DNA of 64,000 nt, taken from assembly GCA_029863245.1 (NCBI GenBank), contig JAOTVV010000003.1:175359-239358 (forward strand). Reading direction: 5' to 3'. A program made the position numbers and the translations under genes. The notes beneath the pieces are model-generated. The model ran no database searches, was not told where the DNA came from, and saw nothing but the letters and a program-made list of their open reading frames with translations. The stretch is from Gemmatimonadota bacterium. GTDB taxonomy: Bacteria; Gemmatimonadota; Gemmatimonadetes; Gemmatimonadales; GWC2-71-9. Below, in pieces: positions 9,448 to 20,389 of this stretch. Each line of letters starts with the position of its first letter. Within the stretch, counting starts at the first letter, position 1.

Positions 9448-10547
9448 AATACCTCAGTGAATACCGCGACGGCGGTATCGCGCAGAAGCTAGCGCGGAAC
9501 ATCCAGGAAGCGGCGTCGCGCCGCTGGGTGCTGATGGAGGTGTGCGGTGGACAGACGCACACCATCGTCAAGCAAGGGATCGATGAGCTGCTGGGCGAGG
9601 CCGTGGAGATGATCCACGGGCCGGGATGCCCCGTGTGCGTCACGCCGCTCGAGCAGATCGACCGCGCTCTGTATTTGGCCGCTCAGCCCAATGTGATCTT
9701 CACGTCCTTTGGTGACATGCTGCGCGTGCCCGGCAGCGAGTGCGATCTGTTCCAGATCCGCGCTCGCGGTGGAGACGTGCGAATCGTGTACTCGCCGCTC
9801 GACGCGCTGGAGCTGGCACGGAAGAACCCCGATAAGGAAATCGTGTTCTTCGCCGTCGGATTCGAGACCACCGCACCGGCCAATGCGATGGCCGTGTGGC
9901 GTGCGCACGAGCTCGGCGTCACGAATTTCAGTGTCTTGGTCTCCCACGTCACGGTGCCACCAGCGATCGTGGCGCTCCTGGAATCGTCCGACAATCGGGT
10001 CGAGGCATTCCTCGCCGCCGGTCACGTCTGCACGGTGATGGGGTGGGAGGAGTACGAGCCGCTCGCGGCGACGTATCGGGTGCCCATTGTGGTGACGGGG
10101 TTCGAGCCCGTCGACATCCTCGAGGGTATCCTGATGGCCGTGCAGCAACTCGAGGCCGGACGCTACGAGGTGGAGAACCAGTATGTGCGCTCCGTGAAAC
10201 GCGAAGGTAATCGACTGGCGCAGGAATTCGTGCGCAAGGTCTTCCGGTTGGTCGACCGTCAGTGGCGGGGGATCGGCATGATCCCCGCGAGCGGGTTGGG
10301 CTTGCAGGAGGAGTTCGTCCAACATGATGCGGAGGCCAAGTTTGGCGCCTCGGTGATCACGGCCACGGAACCCGAGGAGTGCCGTGCGGGCGATGTCCTG
10401 CGCGGTAAGATCAAACCGCACGAGTGTGATGCATTCGGAAAGCTGTGCACACCCGAGCGTCCACTGGGTGCCTCGATGGTGTCGTCCGAGGGGGCCTGTG
10501 GCGCGTACTACAACTACGGTCGCTTCCGCAACGTGGCCGCTTCGTGA
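9444..10547 (+). CDS. hypD: Hydrogenase formation protein HypD
   Basis: [53 protein letters not shown]. Confidence 0.97.
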   Translation: MKYLSEYRDGGIAQKLARNIQEAASRRWVLMEVCGGQTHTIVKQGIDELLGEAVEMIHGPGCPVCVTPLEQIDRALYLAAQPNVIFTSFGDMLRVPGSECDLFQIRARGGDVRIVYSPLDALELARKNPDKEIVFFAVGFETTAPANAMAVWRAHELGVTNFSVLVSHVTVPPAIVALLESSDNRVEAFLAAGHVCTVMGWEEYEPLAATYRVPIVVTGFEPVDILEGILMAVQQLEAGRYEVENQYVRSVKREGNRLAQEFVRKVFRLVDRQWRGIGMIPASGLGLQEEFVQHDAEAKFGASVITATEPEECRAGDVLRGKIKPHECDAFGKLCTPERPLGASMVSSEGACGAYYNYGRFRNVAAS

Positions 10548-11605
10548 GTTTGACCGACCTCTCCCAGGGGCCGATCTGCCCGGTTCCTCGCAGCAATTAT
10601 CAGCAGGTCCAGCTCGGCCACGGCTCCGGTGGCAAGATGAGCGCGGCGCTGCTGCGTGAGCGGTTTCTCCCACATTTCGAGAACGAAGCGCTGGCGCAGT
10701 TGGGCGACGCCGCGGTGGTTAGTGTGACATCCGACCGACTCGCCATCTCCACCGACACGTTCGTGGTGCAGCCGCTCGAGTTTCCCGGCGGCAACATCGG
10801 CACGTTGGCCGTGCATGGCACCCTCAACGATCTGGCCATGATGGGGGCGCGCCCCCGCTACCTCTCGGCTGGCTTCGTGCTCGAGGAAGGACTGGCGTTC
10901 GACGTCTTGGATCGGATCGTGGCGGCCATGGCGAGGGCGGCACGCGAGGCGGGTGTGCCTGTCGTCACGGGTGACACCAAAGTGGTCGAGCGCGGCAAGG
11001 CGGACGGGGTGTTTATCAACACGACGGGGGTGGGAGAGCTCGATGCGGCGTTCCTACCGGCGCCGAAGAGCGCTCGAGTGGGCGACGTGGTGATCGTGAG
11101 CGGGCCGATCGGCCGGCACGGCATCGCGGTGATGGCGGTTCGGGAAGGGCTCGAGTTCGAAGTCGAACTGGAGAGCGATTCGGCCAACCTCGCACCGCTG
11201 GTCGAACGCCTGAGAGAGACGGTCGGGTCCGCCGTCCACGTACTGCGTGACCCGACGCGTGGCGGACTGGCGAGTGCCCTCAACGAGATTGCGGCGGCCG
11301 CTCGCGTAGGCATCGACCTCGAGGAAACCGCGATACCGATCCCGCCTCCTGTCACCGCCGCCTGTGAGATGCTGGGATTCGATCCGCTGTATGTCGCGAA
11401 CGAGGGGATCTTCGTGGCGCTCGTTGACGCCTCGCTGGCGGAGCAGGCTCTCGCGGCCGTGCGGGGCCACCCCTTGGGCGCCCATGCCACGGCGATCGGA
11501 CGCGTGGTGAGCGAGCATCCCGGGATCGTCGCGCTCAAGACGCGGATCGGTGGCACGCGAGTCGTGGACATGCTGCCCGGAGATCAGCTGCCCAGGATCT
11601 GTTAG
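10544..11605 (+). CDS. hypE: Hydrogenase expression/formation protein HypE
   Basis: [30 protein letters not shown] start overlapping the hypD stop; C-terminus lacks the usual PRIC tail only by wording (ends PRIC). Confidence 0.95.
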   Translation: MSLTDLSQGPICPVPRSNYQQVQLGHGSGGKMSAALLRERFLPHFENEALAQLGDAAVVSVTSDRLAISTDTFVVQPLEFPGGNIGTLAVHGTLNDLAMMGARPRYLSAGFVLEEGLAFDVLDRIVAAMARAAREAGVPVVTGDTKVVERGKADGVFINTTGVGELDAAFLPAPKSARVGDVVIVSGPIGRHGIAVMAVREGLEFEVELESDSANLAPLVERLRETVGSAVHVLRDPTRGGLASALNEIAAAARVGIDLEETAIPIPPPVTAACEMLGFDPLYVANEGIFVALVDASLAEQALAAVRGHPLGAHATAIGRVVSEHPGIVALKTRIGGTRVVDMLPGDQLPRIC

Positions 11606-11815
11606 CTCGATTCTCCATCGCGGCCCTCCCGCCCCACCACTCGCGTCCGCGGCGCGACAATTCCCCCGTCCCGATTGAGTAAGTCGATACACACAACATC
11701 TTAGACGATGCGCGGCAACGAGTGGCCGCTCATTGTTGCGCTGGTGTGCCAATAGTGTGCCAATTCAGCCAACCGTCTCGCGGCGTGGCGCAACGAAACT
11801 TATCTTTGCCCGCAC

Positions 11816-12233
<418 letters not shown>

Positions 12234-12261
12234 GGTTCCTGACACTGCTCGGGCCATCAGA

Positions 12262-12306
12262 CAGTTGCCGTTTGCGTTGCCGTTTCTCCCGGCAAAGTCC
12301 GGCATC
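12262..12306 (+). repeat. 45-bp direct repeat, left copy
   Basis: cagttgccgtttgcgttgccgtttctcccggcaaagtccggcatc, identical to 14938-14982; contains the hairpin TTGCCG-N7-CGGCAA. Confidence 0.93.
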
Positions 12307-12482
12307 GTACGCGCAGTGGTGCTCCTGCGTTTCTTCGCCTCGGCCGCTGGTAGGAGCCCCTTCCCCTGGCCATCCTGAAGGAAGCAGCCCAACTTGCAAA
12401 GCTTGACGCCCCGGCGCATCGCCCCCTACCGGACCACACCGAAGCCAAGAAGAGGGAATGGGCCCTATACCGGTCTACCAGG

Positions 12483-14870
12483 ATGTGCCACATGAGACCG
12501 CTGCTTGAGTCTATCCACCGCCGTCTCGCGGCTGCTATCCGTCACGGTTGTGCCCCCGGCATGACGCCAAGCATGTGTGGCGCTCGGCCCGGTCGAATCG
12601 TGGGGCGAGGCGTGATCACCTGGATGATGGTGGGGGCCTTCGTGGGCTGCGGGACTCCGCAGAAAGATACGCCGACTGAAGTGCGAAAAGCGTCGCCGGA
12701 AATCGAACCCCTGTCGGGCACGGCAAAGACCGCGGCAGAGCTGGCTGCGATCTATCGAGCGGCACTCAGGGAGCCGATGCGATACGGCCACCTGAACAGG
12801 AGGAGGGCGGAAGTGTGGCGTGCGGAAATCGCGCGCACCGAGGGTCCCGAGCAGTTCATGGCCCGCTATCAGTATGCCTCGGAATCGCTCTCCGCCGGCG
12901 ATGAGGGAACCGCTATTCGCGAGATCGAACGCCTGATGAAAGACCTCGGTCCGGAGGGCCGTGTCGTATCGCCGACGACGACACCTCTGTTTGAGCTGCT
13001 GGCCGTCGCCTATCTCCGGCTGGGTGAACGACAGAATCATCTGAACGATCCCGCTGGCGCCTCCATTCTCCCGCTCACGGCGAATGCTGTCCACACCAAG
13101 GAGGAGGGATCCCGTCGGGCAGTCTCGCTATACCGGCAGATTCTCGATCGCTATCCGCGTGACCTCCAAACACGGTGGCTGCTGAACATCGCCTACATGA
13201 CCCTTGGAATGTATCCTCGCGCTGTTCCGGCAGACATCCTCATCGAGGGGCTCGAAGCAAGCCCGGATACCGAGTATCCTCGCTTTCACAACGTCGCCCC
13301 GGCGCTGGGGGTGCATGTCGACGGCATCGCGGGCGGTGTATCTGTGGAGGACTTCAACGAGGACGGATTCCTCGACATCCTGGCAACCGCACGGGGATTG
13401 AACGATCCGCTACGCCTCTTCTTCGCCGACGGCCGGGGTGGGTTCGTCGATCATACGGGAGCGGCAGGTCTGAACGGCCTGGTGGGTGGACTGAACACCC
13501 TGCACGCGGACTACAACAACGACGGATACGAGGACGTGCTGATCGTTCGCGGCGGCTGGCTTGGTGCCTACGGCGCGCACCCGAATTCCCTGCTGAGAAA
13601 CAACGGCGACGGAACGTTCGAAGATGTCGCCGCGGGTGCAGGTCTGGTGTCCAAGCACCCGACGCAGACGGCGGCTTGGGGCGATTTCAACAACGACGGC
13701 TGGCTCGATCTCGTCATCGGCAATGAAGGCGGCGAGAATGGAGGCGGCTCAGGACGCCTCGAGTTGTATCTGAACAATGGGGACGAGACGTTCACCGAGA
13801 TCTCCGCTCGCGTAGGAATCGACGTCTTCGAATTCGTCAAGGCACTGGTGTGGGGCGATATCAACAATGATGGCCTCATCGACTTGTACGTCTCGGTACT
13901 GGACAAACCAAATCTGCTGTATCTCAATCGGGGTGGCGAAGCGCTGGAGGACTGGCGCTTCGAAGAAGTGGGGGCTGCGGCGGGAGTGCAGGACCCTGTC
14001 TTCAGCTTCCCAGTGTTCTTCTGGGATTACGACAATGACGGCTGGGAGGACCTCTTCGTTGCAAGCTTCGACGTTCCCCTCAGCTCCGGGTCAGCAGGGG
14101 AAATCGCAGCCGAGTATCTGGGATTACGCGCAAAGGGGCAGCGAAATCAGGTGTATCGCAACAATGGCGACGGAACGTTCACCGATGTCGCGCCGGATTT
14201 GGGACTTGACCTGAGCCTATGGGCCATGGGCATCAACTTCGGAGATCTGGACAACGACGGGTTTCCAGACATATACGTCGGCACGGGGACGCCTGACCTA
14301 CGCTCCATCATGCCAAACCGGATGTTTCTTAACGAGAACGGAACCCGATTTCGCGACATAACATTCGACGGTGGCTTTGGGCACATTCAGAAGGGTCATG
14401 CCATTGCCTTTGCCGATTTCGACCGCGACGGAGACCAGGATATCTACGCTGTCATGGGGGGTGCTGTGGAGGGAGAGCACTATCCAAATGCATTGTTCGA
14501 GAATCCCGGGTTTGGCAATGGCAACTCGTGGGTAGTCCTGCAGCTGGAAGGCCGCACGGCAAACCGCTCGGCCATAGGGGCGCGGATCAGATTGAGCGTA
14601 ACCGACCTGAATGGTGAGCAGCGAGTCATCTACCAGACGGTTTCTACAGGCGGCAGCTTCGGCGCGTCAAGTCTGCAGCAAGAGATTGGTCTGGGACAGA
14701 CCGAACGGATTGACGAACTGACGATCTCCTGGCCGAACCAGGCTCGGTCGGCTGATACCTATACCGATCTGCCGGTCAACAAGTACTACAGAATCATCGA
14801 GGGTCGACTCCCGGTGCCGTTGGATGTTGCGCCCCTTACGCTGAACGGAGAAGGTGAACGCCGCCCGTAA
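12483..14870 (+). CDS. Secreted FG-GAP/VCBS repeat protein with C-terminal ASPIC/UnbV domain (CRTAC1-like lipoprotein)
   Basis: Repeated DFNNDGWLDL / DYDNDGWEDLFVA / DLDNDGFPDIYVG; C-terminal NRSAIGARIRL...; lipobox VGAFVGC. True start may be internal. Confidence 0.9.
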   Translation: MCHMRPLLESIHRRLAAAIRHGCAPGMTPSMCGARPGRIVGRGVITWMMVGAFVGCGTPQKDTPTEVRKASPEIEPLSGTAKTAAELAAIYRAALREPMRYGHLNRRRAEVWRAEIARTEGPEQFMARYQYASESLSAGDEGTAIREIERLMKDLGPEGRVVSPTTTPLFELLAVAYLRLGERQNHLNDPAGASILPLTANAVHTKEEGSRRAVSLYRQILDRYPRDLQTRWLLNIAYMTLGMYPRAVPADILIEGLEASPDTEYPRFHNVAPALGVHVDGIAGGVSVEDFNEDGFLDILATARGLNDPLRLFFADGRGGFVDHTGAAGLNGLVGGLNTLHADYNNDGYEDVLIVRGGWLGAYGAHPNSLLRNNGDGTFEDVAAGAGLVSKHPTQTAAWGDFNNDGWLDLVIGNEGGENGGGSGRLELYLNNGDETFTEISARVGIDVFEFVKALVWGDINNDGLIDLYVSVLDKPNLLYLNRGGEALEDWRFEEVGAAAGVQDPVFSFPVFFWDYDNDGWEDLFVASFDVPLSSGSAGEIAAEYLGLRAKGQRNQVYRNNGDGTFTDVAPDLGLDLSLWAMGINFGDLDNDGFPDIYVGTGTPDLRSIMPNRMFLNENGTRFRDITFDGGFGHIQKGHAIAFADFDRDGDQDIYAVMGGAVEGEHYPNALFENPGFGNGNSWVVLQLEGRTANRSAIGARIRLSVTDLNGEQRVIYQTVSTGGSFGASSLQQEIGLGQTERIDELTISWPNQARSADTYTDLPVNKYYRIIEGRLPVPLDVAPLTLNGEGERRP

Positions 14871-14937
14871 GACACCGGCTGGACCGGTGTTCATTCAGGT
14901 CGGCGCTCGGTAAGCGCCGACGCCCCGCTTGCCCCGG

Positions 14938-14982
14938 CAGTTGCCGTTTGCGTTGCCGTTTCTCCCGGCAAAGTCCGGCATC
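14938..14982 (+). repeat. 45-bp direct repeat, right copy
   Basis: Identical to 12262-12306. Confidence 0.93.
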
Positions 14983-15064
14983 AGACCCGGCAGAATGTCG
15001 TTGCCAACGCTCGAAAGCCCGCGAAATTCCGACATTATGCCGTTATTCCTATAGTTCCTGACCC

Positions 15065-15350
15065 GCATGGGGTTGAGCGCAAGCGCCGATGCCTTTGCAT
15101 CGACGCTCGCATTCCTGCTCGCCGTCGCTAGCGCTCCGGCATCGCATCAGGGGGTCGCGGGTTGAATGAAGCACCGGCGGCGGCCGGTGCTTCCTTCCGC
15201 TCTGTTCGCGTCGCGCTTAGGGCGCTCGCTCACGTCGCGTGATCGGCGCGTCGGCAGCGGCCGACGCTTGATCCGCTCTCTCCCCGTCGGCCGCTCACGC
15301 GGCCTCAGGGTCGCACCGCGTCAAATCCCGCCGTCCCGACTGGCGGAAGT
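15065..15350 (+). repeat. Hairpin-rich ~285-bp repeat, copy 1
   Basis: Nearly identical over its 3' ~230 bp to 18117-18399; several perfect inverted repeats (e.g. GAAGCACCGG-N6-CCGGTGCTTC). Confidence 0.92.
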
Positions 15351-15374
15351 ACCAGAACTACATGTAGTTACGAA

Positions 15375-15406
15375 ATGAGCGGTCCGTGAGTGGCCGCTCA
15401 TTTTTT
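15375..15406 (+). terminator. Rho-independent-terminator-like hairpin
   Basis: ATGAGCGG-N11-CCGCTCAT followed by TTTTTT. Confidence 0.55.
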
Positions 15407-15484
15407 GTGCTTGTGTGCCAATAGTGTGCCAAATCCTGGTGGCGTTCTCGCCGGTTGGCAACGCGACGCCTATCTTTGCCAACC

Positions 15485-17860
15485 ATGTCCGAGATTCCCT
15501 CCCGGCTCTCGACGGCCCTCGCCGACCGCTACACCATGGAGCGCGAGATTGGCAGCGGTGGGATGGCGACCGTCTATCTCGCCGAGGACCTGCGTCACGA
15601 CCGCCCCGTCGCCCTCAAGGTCCTGAAGCCGGAGCTCGCGGCCGCCCTTGGCCCCGACCGGTTCCTCCGCGAGATCAAGACCACCGCCCAGCTCAGGCAC
15701 CCCCACATTCTCCCGCTGCTCGATTCCGGGGACGCCGACGGTACGCTGTTCTACGTGATGCCGTACGTGGAAGGCGAATCGCTGCGAGACCGGCTGAACC
15801 GCGAGAAGCAGCTGCCGGTCGAGGACGCGCTCCGGATCGCCCGTGAGGTGGCGGACGCCCTGAGCTACGCCCACAGCCACGACGTGCTGCACCGGGACAT
15901 CAAGCCCGAGAACATCCTGCTGGAATCGGGGCACGCGGTGGTGGCGGACTTCGGGATCGCCCGGGCGCTGACGGCGGCGGGCGGGGAGAAGCTCACCGAG
16001 ACCGGCATGGCCGTGGGGACGCCCGCCTACATGAGCCCGGAACAGAGTGCCGGCGAGCCGGCGATCGACGGCCGCTCCGACCTCTACGCGCTTGGCTGCG
16101 TGCTGTACGAGATGCTCGCCGGGGAGCCGCCGTTCACGGGGCCCACCGCCCAGGCCATCATCGCCAAGCGGCTCGCCGAGCCGCCGCCGCGGGTGTCGGT
16201 GGTGCGGGACGCGGTCCCGGCGAGTGTCGACGCGGCGCTCACCAGAGCCCTCGCCCGGGTGCCGGCGGACCGGTTCGGCACGGCGGCGCAGTTCGCCCAG
16301 GCGCTGACAGCGGCGGCCGGCGGCGAGCCCTCCGAGACTCGCAGAACCAGGCCCCTGACGCGCCGCGTCGTTGCGCTGATCGCGGGACTCACCGTGGTCG
16401 CTGCGGGCGTGGGCGTGGTGCTCAAGACCGGTGTTCTCCGGCCGCCCCGCAGTGCGGGCGGCGCGCCGCTGTCGTCCCTGGCGGTCCTGCCCGTCGCCAA
16501 CCTCTCCGGCGATTCGACGCAGGAGTACTTCGCCGACGGCATGACGGACGCCCTCATCACGGAGCTCGGCAAGGTCTCGGCGCTGACGGTGCTCTCGCGC
16601 ACCTCGGTGATTGGGTTCAAGGGGTCGCGCGAACGGCTCCCCGAAATCGCCCGACAGCTGAATGTGGAGGGCATCCTCGAATCATCGGTTTTGCGGGAAG
16701 GCGGCCACGTGCGCATCATCGCGCGGCTCATTGACGCCCGTGACGCCCGTACCGAACGGAGCCTGTGGACCGACACGTACGACCGGGACGTCGCAAGCAT
16801 ACTGGTCCTGTATGCCGAAGTGGCGCGAACCATCGCCGGCGCGATCGGGGCCACCCTGACGCCGGAGGAGACGCGGCACCTGCAGGTGAGCCGCAGGGTG
16901 GATCCGCAAGCGTACGATGAGTACCTGCTCGGGACGTACGAGTCCCAGGCCGCGACGGCCGCCGGCCAGGAGCAGGCGATGGTGCACTACCGGCGGGCGA
17001 TCGCGCTCGACCCGACCTTCGCCGAGCCCCACGCCGGCATCGTCGAGGCCTACTGGGGATTGAGTGGGTTCTGGGGCTCCCCCTCAGCGCAGGAGAGCGC
17101 CCCGTTGGTGCAGGCGGCCGCGGAGCGCGCCGTTGCGCTCGACCCGGGATCGGCACTGGCTCATGCGGCCCTGGCGCACGTGCGGTCGTTCTGGGAATGG
17201 CGCTGGGACGAGGCGGACGGCGAGTATCGCCGAGCGCTGGAGCTCAACTCGGGCCTCATGCTTGTGCACTTCCGGTACAGCGATTTCCTGTTGGCTATCG
17301 GTCGCTACGACGAGGCGGTGAAGCACGCCCTGCGCGCCGTGGAGCTCGATCCTCGCCATGCCCTCCAACGATTCAACCTGGCCGCGGTGTACTTCTACGC
17401 TGGGCGGTTCCAACAGTCCATCGCCGCCGCAGAGAAGGCCGTGGAGTTGGACTCCAGTTCGAGTTGGTCGCACTTGTATCATGGGTGGAACTACTCTGTG
17501 CTCGGCCGCCACCCGGAGGCCATCGAGGCCGTCGACCGGGCGCTGAGGTTGGACCCCGAGAACCAGTGGATCCGGGCCGGCGCTGCAGTGGTGTATGCAC
17601 GCGCCGGACGGACAGCGGTCGCGCGCCGCTTGCTTGACTCGCTCCTCACCCTGGGCAGGAAGGGCACCTGGGTGGATCCGTACAACGTTGGGTTTGCGTA
17701 CGCCTGGCTGGGCGAGACCGATCGGGCGCTGGACTACTTCAACCGAGCCGTCGAACAGCGCAGCCTGCTGGTCGGGTTGCTGAGAGCCTATTGGCTGCCG
17801 GACAGCTTCAAGGCCGACCCACGCTACCACGCCCTCCTGCGGCGCATCAATCTGGAATAG
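15485..17860 (+). CDS. Ser/Thr protein kinase with TM segment and C-terminal TPR repeats
   Basis: YTMEREIGSGGMATVYLAEDL, HRDIKPENILL, DFGIARAL, GTPAYMSPEQ; later TPR-like repeats (ALELNSGLMLVHFRYSDFLLAIGRYDEAVKHALRAVELDP). Confidence 0.95.
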   Translation: MSEIPSRLSTALADRYTMEREIGSGGMATVYLAEDLRHDRPVALKVLKPELAAALGPDRFLREIKTTAQLRHPHILPLLDSGDADGTLFYVMPYVEGESLRDRLNREKQLPVEDALRIAREVADALSYAHSHDVLHRDIKPENILLESGHAVVADFGIARALTAAGGEKLTETGMAVGTPAYMSPEQSAGEPAIDGRSDLYALGCVLYEMLAGEPPFTGPTAQAIIAKRLAEPPPRVSVVRDAVPASVDAALTRALARVPADRFGTAAQFAQALTAAAGGEPSETRRTRPLTRRVVALIAGLTVVAAGVGVVLKTGVLRPPRSAGGAPLSSLAVLPVANLSGDSTQEYFADGMTDALITELGKVSALTVLSRTSVIGFKGSRERLPEIARQLNVEGILESSVLREGGHVRIIARLIDARDARTERSLWTDTYDRDVASILVLYAEVARTIAGAIGATLTPEETRHLQVSRRVDPQAYDEYLLGTYESQAATAAGQEQAMVHYRRAIALDPTFAEPHAGIVEAYWGLSGFWGSPSAQESAPLVQAAAERAVALDPGSALAHAALAHVRSFWEWRWDEADGEYRRALELNSGLMLVHFRYSDFLLAIGRYDEAVKHALRAVELDPRHALQRFNLAAVYFYAGRFQQSIAAAEKAVELDSSSSWSHLYHGWNYSVLGRHPEAIEAVDRALRLDPENQWIRAGAAVVYARAGRTAVARRLLDSLLTLGRKGTWVDPYNVGFAYAWLGETDRALDYFNRAVEQRSLLVGLLRAYWLPDSFKADPRYHALLRRINLE

Positions 17861-18116
17861 AAGCAGGCATGGCCACGACGGCCATACATGACGGCACTAT
17901 GTGAACGATGTAGTCCCTGAAGTCTTTCCGGGTCTCCTTGTTCTTCGATCCAGAGGAGTTGCGGCCGGGCTCGAACTAGCCGGCGAGGTGGGGTGTGTTT
18001 TGGGGTGCGTTTCTTACGGCATAATACGACATGCGTGTCGTGAAAGTACGGCACCGACGCCTCGGATCCCCCGGAAAACCGGCAAGATGTCGTTCTTTCT
18101 ATGAACCCGAGTGAGA

Positions 18117-18399
18117 ATGGGGTTGAGTGCAACCGTCGATGCGCTCGCATCAACGCTCGCACTCGTGCTCGCCGTCGCTGGCGCTCCGGCATCGCATCAG
18201 GGGGTCGCGGGTTGAATGAAGCACCGGCGGCGGCCGGTGCTTCCTTCCGCTCTGTTCGCGTCGCGCTTAGGGCGCTCGCTCACGTCGCGTGATCGGCGCG
18301 TCGGCAGCGGCAGACGCTTGATCCGCTCACTCCCCGTCGGCGGCGACGCCGCCTCAGGGTCGCACCGCGTCAAATCCCGCCGTCCCGACTGGCGGAAGT
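18117..18399 (+). repeat. Hairpin-rich ~285-bp repeat, copy 2
   Basis: Direct repeat of 15065-15350 on the far side of the kinase gene. Confidence 0.92.
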
Positions 18400-18797
18400 T
18401 AAGAAAGCGTAACAAGATAGAGGGCGGGTGGTCCAGGTTCGGATCGCTCGCCCTTTGGTCGCTTGGCGGCAGCAGTGCGGAAACGCAGTGAAGGCACGGT
18501 TCTGCCCGCGGGCGAGAGAGGGAGGCGGGTATGGCTGTGATCTGTGATTCGTCGGGGCGCACGTACCATCCCGAAGCGTTCACTACCGAGTCCACGCTCG
18601 AGGGCAGCGTGGTTGCGGAGGATGAGCCCACCGGCTCGCCAGTTGCACCCCGGGTGGCTACGGGTCACTTTCCCTTCGACCCGACCTCTCTAGGTCGTTT
18701 CGTGGCGGGATTCCCCAAGGGGCCTCCAGCCATCGGGGATGCAGCATTTCTCAAAGGCCCCGGAAACTGACTATCACCCAAGATCGAGATTCTTGCC

Positions 18798-20147
18798 ATG
18801 AGAAAACACCTTTCCCGCCGTGATTTCCTGCACACGAGTGTCGCGGCTGCAGGAGGAGTCGTCGCGGCCGAGTCGGTACTCCTCGGGTCACGACCAGCCG
18901 AGGCGTCCAGGCTCCGCGTTCCGGCGAGTGACCGCGTCCGGTTCGGAATGATTGGCGTCGGCATGCAGGGGTCTGGTCTGCTCGCCACCGCGCTGGCCAT
19001 CGGAACCGAGTGTGTCGCAGCGGCGGATCTGTATGACGGCAGACATACGCTTGCCAAAGAGATCGCCGGAGACGCGAGCCTTCCGACAACCCGCCGCTAT
19101 CAGGACCTGCTCGAACGCAAAGACATCGACTGCGTCATCGTTGCGGTGCCCGACCACCATCACCGTCAAATCGTCGTGGATGCCGTGAGCGCGGGCAAGG
19201 ACGTGTACTGTGAAAAGCCGATGTCGCATACCGTGTCCGACGGTATGGAGATGGTCGCAGCCGTACGAAAGTACGATCGGATCGTACAGGTAGGCTCGCA
19301 GCGCGTCAGTTCCGCTCTGTGTGCGAAGGCCAATGAGTTGTACCGGGACGGCGCCATCGGCGAGGTGTCGATGGTCGAACTATCGCTCGGTCGCAATACG
19401 CCCACGGGAGCGTGGCAGTATCCGCCGCCGCCCGACCTCTCGCCGCAAACACTCGATTGGGATGCCTGGCTGGGCTCCGCTCCCAGGATCCCCTTCAATC
19501 CGCTCCACTTTGCGCGCTGGCGATGCTGGAAGGAATACGGAACAGGAGCCGCGGGTGACCTGATGGTGCATCTCATCTCCGGCATGCTGTACACGCTGGG
19601 ATGGAATGAGCCGCCGCGGTCGGCGCAGTCGCTCGGCGGCATCGTTCGCTGGAAGGACGGCCGCAACATGCCCGACCTCCACGCGGTGCTGTTCGACTAT
19701 CACGGCGTGCCCGTGTTCGTGCGGCTCGGCCTCGGCACGGAAACACCAGAGGTCGCCCGCTTCATGGGACCGAACGGAATACTAGAAGCGACCAGCCAGG
19801 CGCTCGCCCATTCGCCGCAGGTCGGAGAGGACCGATCACCGAGTTACTACGCCTACGGATTTCCAAGCAAGATGCGCGAGGAGTACTTCGAGAAGTGGCA
19901 CGCCGAACACGATCCCGAACCCGGCAGTGAACCCGTCGACGGCGTGACCACGTATCACGGACCGCACTGGGACGACGACACGGCGCATGTCTGGGGCTTC
20001 TTTGAGGCCGTGAAGACACGCGAACGGGTTGCGCAGGACGCCGTCTTCGGTAACCATGCGGCGATCGCCTGTCACATGGCAAACGAGTCATACTTCCGCC
20101 AGGCCCCTGTTCGCTGGGACGAGGCGTCCCGGAGCGTCAAGAGCTAG
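18798..20147 (+). CDS. Gfo/Idh/MocA-family oxidoreductase with Tat signal
   Basis: SRRDFLHTSVAAAGG Tat motif; VRFGMIGVGMQGSG; CEKPMSHTVSDG. Confidence 0.92.
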   Translation: MRKHLSRRDFLHTSVAAAGGVVAAESVLLGSRPAEASRLRVPASDRVRFGMIGVGMQGSGLLATALAIGTECVAAADLYDGRHTLAKEIAGDASLPTTRRYQDLLERKDIDCVIVAVPDHHHRQIVVDAVSAGKDVYCEKPMSHTVSDGMEMVAAVRKYDRIVQVGSQRVSSALCAKANELYRDGAIGEVSMVELSLGRNTPTGAWQYPPPPDLSPQTLDWDAWLGSAPRIPFNPLHFARWRCWKEYGTGAAGDLMVHLISGMLYTLGWNEPPRSAQSLGGIVRWKDGRNMPDLHAVLFDYHGVPVFVRLGLGTETPEVARFMGPNGILEATSQALAHSPQVGEDRSPSYYAYGFPSKMREEYFEKWHAEHDPEPGSEPVDGVTTYHGPHWDDDTAHVWGFFEAVKTRERVAQDAVFGNHAAIACHMANESYFRQAPVRWDEASRSVKS

Positions 20148-20389
20148 AGGGGAAGAACTGACGCCAGATTTGTCATCATCTGGACGACGACAGCCGACCT
20201 GCTCGTCCTGAGTTGGGAGTCACTCCGATCCCGGCGGCGACGGCTTCACCGCCGGAAACGTGGTCACGTTGGTGGAGTTTCTGCGGGCCCGCGGCGTCAA
20301 TCTGGACGGCGTGACTCGGAGCGACACGCATGCCACCGAGCTGGGAAGGAAGACTGTCAGGTGACTACGACTCTTGTCCACGCTGGCAA

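Noticed and set aside
12262-14982. Integron attC cassette interpretation of the 45-bp repeats
   Set aside because: No recognisable GTTRRRY/RYYYAAC core pairs and no integron integrase; kept only as direct repeats.
20216-20363. Possible coding fragment GDGFTAGNVVTLVEFLRARGVNLDGVTRSDTHATELGRKTVR
   Set aside because: Too short and not assignable to any family by eye.
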